Part shown: in pieces, positions 47,519-56,648 of the stretch
Layout of the letters: the number at the start of each line of letters is the position of its first letter
How positions within the stretch are numbered: position 1 is the first letter of the stretch
DNA from: JANNVZ01 sp031418455
GTDB lineage: Bacteria; Bacteroidota; Bacteroidia; Flavobacteriales_D; Sanyastnellaceae
DNA length: 57,342 nucleotides
Assembly (NCBI GenBank): GCA_031418455.1
Contig: JANOXJ010000173.1
Location: forward strand, 1-57,342
Direction of reading: 5' to 3'
The notes under the pieces: generated by a model
Told to the model about the DNA's origin: nothing
Databases searched by the model: none
What the model saw: the letters and a program-made list of their open reading frames with translations, nothing else
Program-made: the position numbers and the translations under genes

Positions 47519-47526
47519 CAAAGTTA
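47519..47526 (-). promoter_or_regulatory. -7 box (TAACTTTG) of the Mpo1-like gene
   Basis: Exact TAnnTTTG match on the minus strand, about 21 bp before the ATG. Confidence 0.4.
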
Positions 47527-47650
47527 CTGAAATAAATTCACCCTTGATTTTGTTTTTTGCAATCTAATTTATTACCTATATGTCTTGTCGGAAGTTTGCC
47601 TGTTATCACTGTTCCCTATTTTTTGTCCAATTTATGTCTGACTTAATTTT

Positions 47651-47851
47651 AGAGCCGTAGGCTCGATTTTATTTTGCAACACAGGACTTTAGTCCTGTGG
47701 CATACAATGAGCACATCTTAATAGTGCCGTAGGCACGACACATTTTTATTTGGTTATATGATCCGAGCCTATGGCTCTCTCTGCATTGGTTTGTATTTTA
47801 ATTAGAACGGATTGAAATCCGTTCTTAAAAAATGAATCGAGCCTATGGCTC
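47651..47851. repeat. Cluster of REP-like short palindromes
   Basis: Six hairpins in 201 bp. Two forward copies of GAGCC-GTA-GGCTC / GTGCC-GTA-GGCAC type lie at 47652 and 47724, and two inverted copies of GAGCC-TAT-GGCTC at 47765 and 47839. Between them lie ACAGGACT-TT-AGTCCTGT (47681) and GAACGGATT-GA-AATCCGTTC (47805). They resemble the dispersed palindromes moved by RAYT-type transposases; no transposase is in the window. Confidence 0.75.
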
Positions 47852-48106
47852 TAGCCCTTACAATATTGTAAATTATTCTTCTGAATTATCAGTAGTAAAA
47901 TGGTAACCAAAACTAGGTTTTTGATAAGGCTTTCACTTTTGCCTAGATGACTATTAATTAAACAAATGAATTTCCGAAATACGGGGGTGCAATTGCAAAC
48001 CCGAGCAATCATTTTTTTGTCATTTCATAATTGCAAGTAATTTAAAAAACAATCATTTATTTATTATTCGCTCGCACACTAGTGACTCATCACAATTTCT
48101 TTTGAT

Positions 48107-48138
48107 AAAAAAAACCTCCAACAATTGTTGGAGGTTTT
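48107..48138 (-). terminator. Intrinsic terminator of clpC
   Basis: A perfect 8-bp stem (CCTCCAAC / GTTGGAGG) with AATT loop and A/T runs on both sides, 37 bp after the clpC stop. Confidence 0.88.
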
Positions 48139-48174
48139 TATGATTTAATCTATTCTTATAAGAACTTAAATATT

Positions 48175-50790
48175 CTACACTTCATCATCTGCAGGTGGTG
48201 CAGGTGGCGCTGGTGGTGTATCATTTTTAGGCTCTTTTGCTTTGCTGTCTTTAGGAGCTTTACCTTTTTCTATTTTTATTACCACCTTGTCTTCCTCTTT
48301 GCTAAAGCTTACTATCATAGTATCGCCAGGTTTTAATGTGGCGTTTATTATTTCTTCAGCTATTGGGTCTTCAAGGTATTTTTGAATAGCACGCTTAAGC
48401 GGACGAGCACCAAACTTTTCGTCATAACCTCGTTCTGCGATATGTATCTTAGCTTCATCAGTAAGGCGGATATGGTAACCAAGGTCGGTAACACGGCTAA
48501 ACAATTTTGCCAACTCTATATCTATGATTTGGAAAATGTGCTCTTGCTTAAGTGGGTTAAACACAATAAGGTCGTCCACACGATTGAGGAATTCAGGTGC
48601 AAATGCTTTGCGCAGCGCATTTTCAATTACGCTCTTTCTATCATCTGCCACGGTGGCTTCTTTGGTGGCTGTACCAAAACCCACGCCTGTTCCAAAATCT
48701 TGCAACTGACGTGCGCCAATATTGCTAGTCATAATAATAATGGCATTCTTAAAGTCGATTTTACGACCCAATGAATCTGTCATTTGACCATCATCTAATG
48801 CTTGCAACAATAGGTTGAACACATCTGGGTGTGCCTTTTCTATTTCATCTAAAAGCACTATGCAATACGGACGTCTGCGCACCTTCTCGGTAAGTTGTCC
48901 GCCCTCTTCATATCCTATGTAGCCGGGAGGTGCTCCTATAAGACGCGATACTGCAAATTTTTCCATGTACTCGCTCATGTCTATACGAATGAGTGCCTCG
49001 TCAGAATCAAACAAATATTTTGCAAGCTCTTTAGCCAGCTGTGTTTTACCAACACCTGTAGGACCAAGGAAAATGAACGAACCAATTGGGCGATTTGGAT
49101 CTTTAAGACCTGCTCGGTTACGCTTGATGGATTTTACCACTTTCATTACCGCATCGTCCTGGCCAATAACTTTGCCCTGCAGCTCTTTGTCCATTTTGGC
49201 CAATCTTCCGCTTTCCTTTTCTGCTATGCGCGTTATAGGAATGCCGGTCATCATGGCTACCACTTCTTCTACATGAGCTTCGGTAACGGTAACACGGTGG
49301 TTGCGCGTTTCTTCTTCCCACTTCTTCTTAGCTGCTTCCAGTTTTTCCTGCAACTGACGCTCTTTGTCGCGAAGTTTCGCAGCCTCTTCATATTTCTGAC
49401 TGCGCACCACACGGTTCTTGTCCTCTTTTACATCTTCTATGCTCTTTTCAATATCTATTATCTCCTTAGGCACATTTATGTTATTTAGGTGCACGCGCGA
49501 GCCTACTTCATCCAAAGCATCTATAGCTTTATCTGGTAAGTGGCGGTCGGTTACATAGCGCGAGGTAAGTTTAACGCATGCTTCCAAGGCTTCATCAGTG
49601 TATGTCACACTGTGGTGCTCTTCGTATTTGTCTTTTATGTTATTTAGAATTTGCACAGTTTCTTCGGCAGTGGTTGGGTCCACTATTACCTTCTGAAATC
49701 TGCGTTCCAATGCTCCATCTTTTTCTATGTACTGGCGGTACTCATCTAAAGTAGTAGCACCTATGCATTGTATTTCGCCACGTGCCAATGCAGGTTTAAA
49801 CATATTGCTAGCATCTAATGATCCGCTTGCACCGCCTGCACCAACTATGGTGTGTATTTCATCTATAAATAAAATTACATCAGGCGATTTTTCCAACTCA
49901 TTCATTACAGCCTTCATGCGCTCTTCAAACTGGCCACGGTATTTGGTACCAGCCACAAGCGATGCTATATCCAAAGTAACTATTCTTTTACCAAATAGTA
50001 CGCGCGATACTTTCTTCTGTATGATGCGCAGGGCAAGGCCTTCAGCTATGGCGCTTTTACCTACACCTGGTTCACCTATAAGTATTGGGTTGTTCTTTTT
50101 TCTGCGCGAAAGAATTTGTGATACACGCTCTATTTCTTTTTCGCGTCCTACTATTGGATCTAGTTTTCCTTCTTCGCCAAGTTTGGTAAGGTCGCGACCG
50201 AAGTTGTCCAACACAGGAGTTTTGCTCTTGCTATCGCCTTGTTTTTTAGGCGTGCCACCACCGCTGCTAAAGCCGCGCTCATCATCATCGTCCTCGGCAT
50301 TGCCCGGCATTTCTGCACGTGGCAAATCTTCTTTGTTTAGAAGGCCGCCCATATTTTCAAGCTCCTCGCGCACGGTAGCATAATCTACACCTGCATTGTT
50401 CAGGTTGCGTGTTGCCACATTGTCTTGGTCTTTTAGTATAGAAAGTAATAAATGCTCTGTACCAACCAATGGAGCTTTGAATGACTTGGCCTCCAAATAA
50501 GTTATTTTTAAAATGCGCTCAGCCTGTTTTACAAGTGGTATTTGACCACCAGCTGCTGCAGGGTGTGCGGCACTATTTCCTTTAATGGAGTTTTCTACTC
50601 GCTTGCGCAAAGCAGCCAAATCCACATCCAGACTTGCAAGTACTTTTACTGCCACGCTTTCGCCCTCGCGAATTAGGCCTAACAGCAAATGCTCTACCCC
50701 TATGTAGTTGTGCCCTAAACGCAGCGCCTCTTCCCTACTGTAAGTTATTACATCTTTCACCTGTGGTGAAAATTTTGCTTCCATACTCAT
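48175..50790 (-). CDS. clpC: ClpC-type AAA+ unfoldase
   Basis: 871 residues, complete. Two Clp N-repeats (~5-145, GHNYIGVEHLLLGLIREGE, VGTEHLLLSILKDQD), AAA-1 with Walker A GEPGVGKSA and Walker B VILFIDEIHT, a UVR/middle coil (~425-485, EDKNRVVRSQKYEEAAKLRD), AAA-2 with GPTGVGKTQ and LLDEIEKAHPDV, and the ClpP-docking VGF in FGTGVGFG. It unfolds proteins for ClpP; the acidic, Pro-rich C-terminal tail (PPAPPAPPADDEV) is an extension. clpP is not in the window. Confidence 0.97.
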   Translation of the reverse strand: MSMEAKFSPQVKDVITYSREEALRLGHNYIGVEHLLLGLIREGESVAVKVLASLDVDLAALRKRVENSIKGNSAAHPAAAGGQIPLVKQAERILKITYLEAKSFKAPLVGTEHLLLSILKDQDNVATRNLNNAGVDYATVREELENMGGLLNKEDLPRAEMPGNAEDDDDERGFSSGGGTPKKQGDSKSKTPVLDNFGRDLTKLGEEGKLDPIVGREKEIERVSQILSRRKKNNPILIGEPGVGKSAIAEGLALRIIQKKVSRVLFGKRIVTLDIASLVAGTKYRGQFEERMKAVMNELEKSPDVILFIDEIHTIVGAGGASGSLDASNMFKPALARGEIQCIGATTLDEYRQYIEKDGALERRFQKVIVDPTTAEETVQILNNIKDKYEEHHSVTYTDEALEACVKLTSRYVTDRHLPDKAIDALDEVGSRVHLNNINVPKEIIDIEKSIEDVKEDKNRVVRSQKYEEAAKLRDKERQLQEKLEAAKKKWEEETRNHRVTVTEAHVEEVVAMMTGIPITRIAEKESGRLAKMDKELQGKVIGQDDAVMKVVKSIKRNRAGLKDPNRPIGSFIFLGPTGVGKTQLAKELAKYLFDSDEALIRIDMSEYMEKFAVSRLIGAPPGYIGYEEGGQLTEKVRRRPYCIVLLDEIEKAHPDVFNLLLQALDDGQMTDSLGRKIDFKNAIIIMTSNIGARQLQDFGTGVGFGTATKEATVADDRKSVIENALRKAFAPEFLNRVDDLIVFNPLKQEHIFQIIDIELAKLFSRVTDLGYHIRLTDEAKIHIAERGYDEKFGARPLKRAIQKYLEDPIAEEIINATLKPGDTMIVSFSKEEDKVVIKIEKGKAPKDSKAKEPKNDTPPAPPAPPADDEV

Positions 50791-51095
50791 ATATCTATCT
50801 CCTATATTTTTTTAGTGTCCGTTAATTGTGGCCAAATTAATTGGTTGGTGACTCCATTTCAAATAACTCACCAATTATGATTTCTCAATTTATCCATGCC
50901 ACTTTGTCCAAATTTATCTGTACTAAAGTAAAAAGTTCCTTCTTGTCATGCTTTGTTATGAACACCCGCCAATGGCTATAGCGAAATGCCCTCCAAAATG
51001 CCCAATAATATTACTACAGCTAAGGTAATCATTTGCCCTAATCTGCTCTAAAATTGAGCATTACTTAACAGTTTTATGAGGCGCTGTTAGCTCGC
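50791..51095. other. Intergenic, 305 bp, clpC upstream region
   Basis: No gene seen. A TAAATTTG box on the minus strand at 50909-50916 is a candidate clpC -7 element, which would give a leader of about 110 bases. No CIRCE-like or other heat-shock operator was recognised. Confidence 0.5.
50909..50916 (-). promoter_or_regulatory. Candidate -7 box (TAAATTTG) of clpC
   Basis: Exact TAnnTTTG match; far from the start codon and without a clear -33 box, hence tentative. Confidence 0.3.
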
Positions 51096-52121
51096 TTATT
51101 TTAATCCTCTGCATATTTTCCGTGCAATGGCCGGCCCCTCATATATAAAACCTGTATATACCTGCACAAGTGCTGCCCCTGCATTCAGTTTTTCCTGAGC
51201 ATCAGCCGCATTTTGAATGCCACCTACACCTACTACCGGAAATGCATTTTTACCATTTTGGACCAGGTAGCGTATTACCTCTGTGCTTCTGTTACTCACA
51301 GGTTTGCCACTTAACCCTCCTGCTCCAATTTGTTCTAGTTCTTCTGCTGCTGTCACTAGTCCGCTTCTGTCTATGGTGGTATTGGTAGCTATAACACCTG
51401 CTATGGCTGTTTCGTTCACTATCGTTATTATATCATCCAGCTGGCTGTTAGTAAGGTCTGGCGCTATTTTAAGTAATATTGGTTTGGGATTGGGGCGCTT
51501 CTTGTTTTCTTGCATTAAGCTGTTTAGGAGTGCCGTAAGGGGTCCCCTTTCTTGCAACTCTCTTAGCCCTGGTGTATTTGGCGATGATACATTGACTACA
51601 AAGTAATCTACCACATCAAACAAGTCATTGAAACAAATAAGATAATCTTCTACAGCATTTTCATTGGGTGTTATTTTGTTTTTCCCAATATTTCCTCCAA
51701 TAATTATTTTTCCCTTTCTGTTTTTTAATCGCTCGGCAGCGGCTTTGGCACCGGCATTATTAAAACCCATTCTGTTTATCAATGCTTCATCTTTAGGCAA
51801 TCTAAAAAGTCGTGGTTGTGGGTTGCCATCTTGTGCAAGCGGTGTCACTGTGCCTATCTCTATAAAACCAAAACCAAGTTTTTCCAACTCATCTACCCAA
51901 CGGGCATCTTTATCAAAGCCTGCTGCAAGCCCCACAGGATTTGGGAAATGAATACCAAACACATTTTTACCTAAATGGGTACTATTTGAATTAAAAATAT
52001 TTTTAAGCAAAAAAGGAACTCCCGGTATGGCGCAAGCAATTTTCAAAAAATCCATTGCTAAATAGTGCGCCCGCTCGGGGTTAAAAAGAAAAAAAAACGG
52101 TTTGATGATGAGCTTGTACAT
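51096..52121 (-). CDS. pyrD: Dihydroorotate dehydrogenase, quinone-dependent (class 2)
   Basis: 341 residues. The N-terminal membrane-associating helix (MYKLIIKPFFFLFNPERAHYL) marks class 2. FMN and substrate motifs are present: NPVGLAAGFDKDA, GFIEIGTVTPLAQDGNPQPR, NRMGFNN, and the catalytic Ser region VNVSSPNTPGLREL; then GAGGLSGKPV and VGVGGI. It oxidises dihydroorotate to orotate, passing electrons to quinone, in pyrimidine synthesis. Stands alone, 71 bp from trmH on the same strand. Confidence 0.97.
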   Translation of the reverse strand: MYKLIIKPFFFLFNPERAHYLAMDFLKIACAIPGVPFLLKNIFNSNSTHLGKNVFGIHFPNPVGLAAGFDKDARWVDELEKLGFGFIEIGTVTPLAQDGNPQPRLFRLPKDEALINRMGFNNAGAKAAAERLKNRKGKIIIGGNIGKNKITPNENAVEDYLICFNDLFDVVDYFVVNVSSPNTPGLRELQERGPLTALLNSLMQENKKRPNPKPILLKIAPDLTNSQLDDIITIVNETAIAGVIATNTTIDRSGLVTAAEELEQIGAGGLSGKPVSNRSTEVIRYLVQNGKNAFPVVGVGGIQNAADAQEKLNAGAALVQVYTGFIYEGPAIARKICRGLK

Positions 52122-52192
52122 GTTACAATTTTATCTTATTGTAATATTCTTCAATAAGAATATTTAATGTTTTAAATAAAAATTAGGATGCA

Positions 52193-52864
52193 TTAATGCA
52201 ACTCTCCTGTTTCAAACATTTCCACCAAATAATCGCTCCAATAAATGCTTTTTTTAGCCCAGTCAATTTTAAGCGCTAGTTTTTCATCATCGCTTAGTTG
52301 CCATGGCACATTTAGCTCGCGTATGCGGTGAGTAATATTTTGAATTATTGCAGCTGCTGCCACAGATACGTTTAAGCTTTCAGTAAATCCATGCATGGGT
52401 ATTACCATAGTGGCATCTGCATATTTAAGTGCCGTACAGCTTGCACCAGTTAGTTCAGTGCCCATTACTACGGCTGTCTTTTTACTAAGGTCTATTTGGT
52501 CTAGCGCTATTGCATCGTGTTGCAATGCAGTAACTATTATTTGGTAGCCATTGTTTTTTAATGTTTCAAAACATGCTGCTGAGTTATCGGGCATTTTATT
52601 ATATCGCTTTATGGTAAGCCAATCTTTAGCACCCTTAGCTATTTTTCTATGATGTTGAAAGGTGTGCCTGTTTTCGATAATGTGTAAGTCTTGCACGCCC
52701 CACGCCTCTGCGCTGCGCAGCAGAGCGCTTGCGTTTTGTGCTTGATATATATCTTCTAATACTAATGTAAAATAGCGCGTGCGCTGGCTCACTACTTGTT
52801 CAAATAAGTCGCGCTTGCGCTCAGTAAGGTGCTCAGATAATATTTTGTAAAGTCGTTCGCTCAT
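52193..52864 (-). CDS. trmH: TrmH-like tRNA/rRNA 2'-O-methyltransferase
   Basis: 223 residues with SPOUT knot motifs: QNASALLRSAEAWGVQDLHI (motif 1), VMGTELTGAS (motif 2) and IPMHGFTESLNVSVAAAAII (motif 3). The N-terminal helix (TERKRDLFEQVVSQRTRYFTLVLEDIYQ) and C-terminal tail fit TrmH, which methylates G18 in the tRNA D-loop using S-adenosylmethionine. Confidence 0.9.
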   Translation of the reverse strand: MSERLYKILSEHLTERKRDLFEQVVSQRTRYFTLVLEDIYQAQNASALLRSAEAWGVQDLHIIENRHTFQHHRKIAKGAKDWLTIKRYNKMPDNSAACFETLKNNGYQIIVTALQHDAIALDQIDLSKKTAVVMGTELTGASCTALKYADATMVIPMHGFTESLNVSVAAAAIIQNITHRIRELNVPWQLSDDEKLALKIDWAKKSIYWSDYLVEMFETGELH

Positions 52865-52904
52865 TACTTAATTAATAAAAAAAGAATTTGCTTTTGCAAA
52901 TGTG

Positions 52905-52960
52905 TAAAAACAAAAGAGGCCGCCCGTTAGATAAAGGCAGCCTCTTCAGTTTTTTTTTGC
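52905..52960. terminator. Intrinsic terminator of hup
   Basis: An 11-bp stem (52914-52924 with 52936-52946, one G-T pair), T-rich on the minus-strand side. It lies 26 bp after the hup stop; the opposite strand also carries a T run. Confidence 0.85.
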
Positions 52961-52971
52961 TTTGCAAATGA

Positions 52972-53244
52972 TTACTTCACTTTGCCAGCTAATTCAGCAC
53001 CAGCTTTGAAACGTACTACGTTCTTAGCTTTGATGTTGATTTCTTTACCAGTCTGTGGGTTACGACCTTTACGTGCAGCACGCTTGCTCACGCTGAAAGA
53101 ACCGAAACCAACTAGAGCTACACGGTCACCTTTCTTAAGTGCCTTTGTAGTTGTCTCAAGAAAACCATCCAATGCTTTCTTAGCATCTGCTTTTGAAAGC
53201 TTTGCACTTGATGCCATAGCATCAATCAATTCTGCTTTGTTCAT
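52972..53244 (-). CDS. hup: HU-family DNA-binding protein
   Basis: 90 residues with the classic HU layout: MNKAELIDAMASSAKLSKADAK helices, GDRVALVGFGSFSVSKRAAR, the DNA-binding arm RKGRNPQTGKEINIKA and VVRFKAGAEL. It bends and compacts DNA as a dimer. It has its own promoter and terminator. Confidence 0.97.
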   Translation of the reverse strand: MNKAELIDAMASSAKLSKADAKKALDGFLETTTKALKKGDRVALVGFGSFSVSKRAARKGRNPQTGKEINIKAKNVVRFKAGAELAGKVK

Positions 53245-53731
53245 TTTGATTAATTAATTATTAGGGTTAAACAAATTTAATAGGCTGTATTACCTATTGT
53301 GGGCCAAATGTAGAGTGCTGCCCCGTCTGAAAACAAGGCCTAGTGCGGAAAATATGCATGTTTTGTTGAAAAAACGTTGACATTGTTAACAAACCTGCAC
53401 TTTTCCTTTCCAAAATGCCCAATTAATAGGCCTTACACTGCCAAAATTTTCCGTTGGCGCCTATGCTATGGGCTTCATAGACACAAATTTCTTCACACTT
53501 GCCATAAATATTGACCTTTTTAAAGTCTTCTATATATAAGTATGGAAGAGAATATTTCAAAGCTATTGATTTTTATGGTTTAGTAAAATTCAGCCAATTC
53601 AGTTTTTTTTTACAACTCAATGTCCATTTTATGATATAGTATAAAGACACACTTTTTATTTTTATTGAACTGACATTCAATTTATTCTTGCATCCTTAAA
53701 ATTTCACTTAATTAACCAACAATATTCAATT
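53245..53731. other. Divergent intergenic region, 487 bp
   Basis: No gene seen; a 13-codon ORF at 53542 is too short to accept. It holds the hup promoter and the leader of the gene at 53732. A TATTCTTG at 53683-53690 is a one-mismatch -7 box for the rightward gene. Confidence 0.6.
53272..53279 (-). promoter_or_regulatory. -7 box (TAAATTTG) of hup
   Basis: Exact TAnnTTTG match about 28 bp before the hup ATG. A TTTG at 53305-53308 is a possible -33 box but the spacing (25 bp) is long. Confidence 0.4.
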
Positions 53732-55327
53732 ATGAAAAACCTCTTATCCATCCTTGCTTTGTTTTGCTTGTCACTTTTTGGTGCAGCACAATCTAAGGAT
53801 GTGAACATTAAAAACGGAGCCACTTTCGATCCTAAAGGCACCATTAACGAATTTATTGGTCAGAAGGAAGACGTTATCCTTTACAACTCTTGGAAAAAAG
53901 GACCATGGGTAGGCGCAGTGAAAGCTAGCAGCCTTGCACAAGCCTATGAAGTGGAAGTGGAAATGCCAGAATACAATGGCAAAGAAGTAACCTATCAAGG
54001 TATTTATTTGCTACAAGATGAACTTATACTCTTTGCAACACACTACGACAAGAAGGAAGATAAGCGCTACCTTTTTGCTCAAAAACTATCTGACAAAGGA
54101 AAGCGCGAAGGCAACCTTATAAAGCTGGATGAGATAGATGCTGAAACAAAAAGAAACTCAGGTAATTTTTCGTTCGATGTGAATTCTGCCACTGGCCGAA
54201 TCATCATTTTCTCTAACCCTCCTTACGAGAAATATTCAAAAGAAAAATTCGCGTTTAAAATTCTGGACAAAAATTTGGACTTGGTATGGGAAAAGGACAT
54301 AGAACTACCTTATGCCGACAAATTTTTTACCACAAGCGATTTTATTTTAGATGAAAATGATGTGCTTTACATGGCTTGCACCTTCAACGACTTTGCAGAA
54401 ACTAAAAAAGAAGAAGGTAGAAAAAAAGCAAAAGAAGAAGCAAAAGAACGCGGTGGCAATTGGTTCTCTTACAAAATAGTGAGCTACAACAATACCTTAG
54501 GTAAGGTAAAGGAATTTGACATTGCGCTTGAAAAAGGACAATCTATAGTAAGCTTTAACTACAACCTGGATGCTAAGGGTGACATAAACGTAGCTGGATT
54601 ATATGCTAATGGTAACGACAAAGCAGGTGGTGCTAATGGCGTGTACTTTATTAAGATAGACCACACTACCGCTAAAATTAATACAAGCAGCATTCAAGAA
54701 TTTGAAAAAGGAATGGTAGAAGAATACCTTATAGCTGCCCTTGGCGAAAAGCGTGGCCAAAAACAAGCTGATAAAGGCGAGGGTATTGACTCATTCGTAG
54801 TAAGAGAATTCATAAACAAAGATGATGGTGGACTATTAATATCAGGCGAAACCTACCGTGTATACACTGTATGTACAACTGACTCTAAAGGAGTTACACG
54901 TTGCACTACGCACTACATTTATGGTTTTATAATTGTCATTAATGTATCGCCTAAAGGCGAAATTCTATGGACATCGCACGTGCCTAAGTACCAACATACG
55001 GTAAACGATGGCGGCTTCTTCTCTTCTTATGAGTTGATGGTAAAAGGCGAAAATTTATACTATGTATTTAATGACAACATTAAAAACTACGACCCTAAAA
55101 AGAAAGCCTCTACTGTGTATCCTATGACCTCGTCTAAGAAAGCAGTAACTACCATAGCGCGCATGGATGGCGATGGTAAAGTAACAAAAGAAGCAGATGC
55201 TAAACTTAGAACTGAGAAGAAAATGCTACGTCCTAAAGTGAGTGCTTATATAGCTGCTGATGATAAAACAATAATGCTTGCCAAATGGGGTAAGAAAGAA
55301 AGTGTGGTAGAAATTAAGATTGACTAA
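53732..55327 (+). CDS. Secreted beta-rich protein of unknown function
   Basis: 531 residues with signal peptide (1-19, cleavage GAAQ). Repeating beta segments with long spacing (KRYLFAQKLSDKGKREGNLI, KIVSYNNTLGKVKEFDIAL, NGVYFIKIDHTTAKI, EILWTSHVPKYQH) suggest a propeller. A Lys/Glu-rich stretch (TKKEEGRKKAKEEAKERGG, near 229-247) and two Cys at CTTDSKGVTRC stand out. There is no T9SS sorting domain, so it is probably periplasmic. Transcribed alone and ended by the hairpin at 55351. I do not recognise the family. Confidence 0.82.
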   Translation: MKNLLSILALFCLSLFGAAQSKDVNIKNGATFDPKGTINEFIGQKEDVILYNSWKKGPWVGAVKASSLAQAYEVEVEMPEYNGKEVTYQGIYLLQDELILFATHYDKKEDKRYLFAQKLSDKGKREGNLIKLDEIDAETKRNSGNFSFDVNSATGRIIIFSNPPYEKYSKEKFAFKILDKNLDLVWEKDIELPYADKFFTTSDFILDENDVLYMACTFNDFAETKKEEGRKKAKEEAKERGGNWFSYKIVSYNNTLGKVKEFDIALEKGQSIVSFNYNLDAKGDINVAGLYANGNDKAGGANGVYFIKIDHTTAKINTSSIQEFEKGMVEEYLIAALGEKRGQKQADKGEGIDSFVVREFINKDDGGLLISGETYRVYTVCTTDSKGVTRCTTHYIYGFIIVINVSPKGEILWTSHVPKYQHTVNDGGFFSSYELMVKGENLYYVFNDNIKNYDPKKKASTVYPMTSSKKAVTTIARMDGDGKVTKEADAKLRTEKKMLRPKVSAYIAADDKTIMLAKWGKKESVVEIKID

Positions 55328-55654
55328 ATCATAATTTCATTATCTAAAATAATAAAAGCCGAATGCAAATGCATTCGGCTTTTTTATGAAATTGAATGCA
55401 ACTTTTCTTTTAAAAAAAAATAGCGATCTCAAACCTAATTTAAAAAATCTAAATCCCATCCCTTGCCCTTACCAACCCCATAGGGGCAAGCGGGAAGGGA
55501 AGTTCAAGCTAGGCTATGTAAATTGACAGTATTCCTAATTATGTGCCTCCAGCAAAAGTTTAATCACTGAATCCTCTTGCCGCTCATGTTTTGAGATTTG
55601 GAATATTTTGCAAACTGAAGTGACTCATTAAATATTATTTTCATGCACCTCACA
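55328..55654. other. Intergenic, 327 bp, terminator and palindrome
   Basis: Between convergent genes. It contains the terminator at 55351-55386 and a C-rich/G-rich inverted repeat at about 55460-55500 (CTTGCCC...GGGCAAG with CCCC-ATA-GGGG inside). No gene is seen. Confidence 0.65.
55351..55386 (+). terminator. Intrinsic terminator
   Basis: A perfect 11-bp stem (AAGCCGAATGC / GCATTCGGCTT), AAAT loop and T run, just after the stop at 55327. Confidence 0.9.
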
Positions 55655-56545
55655 TTAGAGGTCCTTCTTCCAACAAATTATTTGCCTGTCGTCACCGCAT
55701 GAAATTAAGTATTCATGCTGGAACAAAAGTTTATTTACAGAGTGCGAGTGCCCTCCCGTCTTTGTATCAAGGCGCTGAATAGGATTGAGTGTCATGGCAT
55801 CCCAAATCTTTATTGTTTTATCGCGGCTGGCAGTAGCACAAATACCATGGCCAAAAGCAATGGAGTATATGGCATAGTTGTGGGCAGGCACTGACAAGGC
55901 ACACGAGTAGTTGTCTTGTATACTCCACATTTTTACATGCGCATCTTTGCCGCCTGTAGCAAGCACTGCCTTGGCGGGGTGCCAGGCCACCGCTGTAGCA
56001 CCATCGGCATGTGCTTCCAGGTGCTGCTCCTGATTTAAAAAATCTAATTCCAATACTCGCACGCTGCCATCGCCACAGGCCACGGCTACCTTGTCCATAG
56101 GCTCGTGTATGGCAAGTTGCCTCAATTTCTCGGTGCACATAGGAATATTGCGCTCGCATTTGAGCGTTTCTAAATTCCACACAGACAAACATCCATCTCC
56201 CCCTGCTACAAGCAGCAAATTGCGCCTTTGGTCGCAAGCCAAATCATATATACCGCCACTGTGCAGCGTGAAATAATGCAGTTCTTTTTTGCTATTGGCA
56301 TCTATTACATGCAAACCGCCAAGGGCATTGCCTATAAATAGTCTATCCCGCAAATTATCGTAATGGACGGAATAAGCTGCACTCGTTAAGCGCACTACAA
56401 AAGGCTCTTGTATGCGCTTCTCTATATTCCACTCCACCACATGCTTGTCGGCCGAGGCCGAAAAAATGGTGTGTGGTCCGCTTCCATTGCCTATGGCATA
56501 CACAGCACCTGAATGATTACCTATTGCGAAATCTTTTTTATACAT
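55655..56545 (-). CDS. Seven-repeat WD40 protein
   Basis: 296 residues from ATG 56545 (MYKKDFAIG); a GTG 15 bp earlier is the alternative. Seven WD40 repeats fill the whole protein, e.g. GAVYAIGNGSGPHTIFSASADKHVVEWN, GGIYDLACDQRRNLLLVAGGD, KTIKIWDAMTL and the last ISCGDDRQIICW. That makes one closed propeller with nothing added. No signal peptide, so it should be cytoplasmic, presumably a protein-interaction scaffold. It is divergent from the small peptide and hisS. Confidence 0.9.
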   Translation of the reverse strand: MYKKDFAIGNHSGAVYAIGNGSGPHTIFSASADKHVVEWNIEKRIQEPFVVRLTSAAYSVHYDNLRDRLFIGNALGGLHVIDANSKKELHYFTLHSGGIYDLACDQRRNLLLVAGGDGCLSVWNLETLKCERNIPMCTEKLRQLAIHEPMDKVAVACGDGSVRVLELDFLNQEQHLEAHADGATAVAWHPAKAVLATGGKDAHVKMWSIQDNYSCALSVPAHNYAIYSIAFGHGICATASRDKTIKIWDAMTLNPIQRLDTKTGGHSHSVNKLLFQHEYLISCGDDRQIICWKKDL

Positions 56546-56582
56546 CTTTATACCGTGCACGAAAGTACTCGTGTCAGACTTC

Positions 56583-56590
56583 TATCTTTG
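56583..56590 (+). promoter_or_regulatory. -7 box (TATCTTTG)
   Basis: Exact TAnnTTTG match on the plus strand, 59 bp before the 33-residue ORF and 255 bp before hisS; probably starts both. Confidence 0.4.
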
Positions 56591-56648
56591 GCAAGAATTA
56601 TTAATTTCGTACAGAAGTACATTTTTTCTACAACAACATAAAATTATC

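Larger units (their letters stand above)
47499..48174. other. Intergenic, 676 bp, palindromic repeats
   Basis: No gene seen. It contains the promoter of the Mpo1-like gene, a cluster of six short palindromes at 47651-47851 and the clpC terminator. The remainder is AT-rich without clear features. Confidence 0.7.

Noticed and set aside
47651..47851. Palindrome cluster as a CRISPR array
   Set aside because: Repeats differ in sequence, are in both orientations and have irregular spacing; no cas genes.
48895..49488. Rightward 197-codon ORF within clpC
   Set aside because: Antisense to the conserved AAA-2 and middle coding region; Phe/Cys-rich nonsense composition.
49727..50383. Rightward 218-codon ORF within clpC
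   Set aside because: Antisense shadow of clpC N-terminal half; Ser/Pro-rich, no start context.
53542..53583. 13-codon ORF (MEENISKLLIFMV)
   Set aside because: Too short, no conserved features and no promoter fit.
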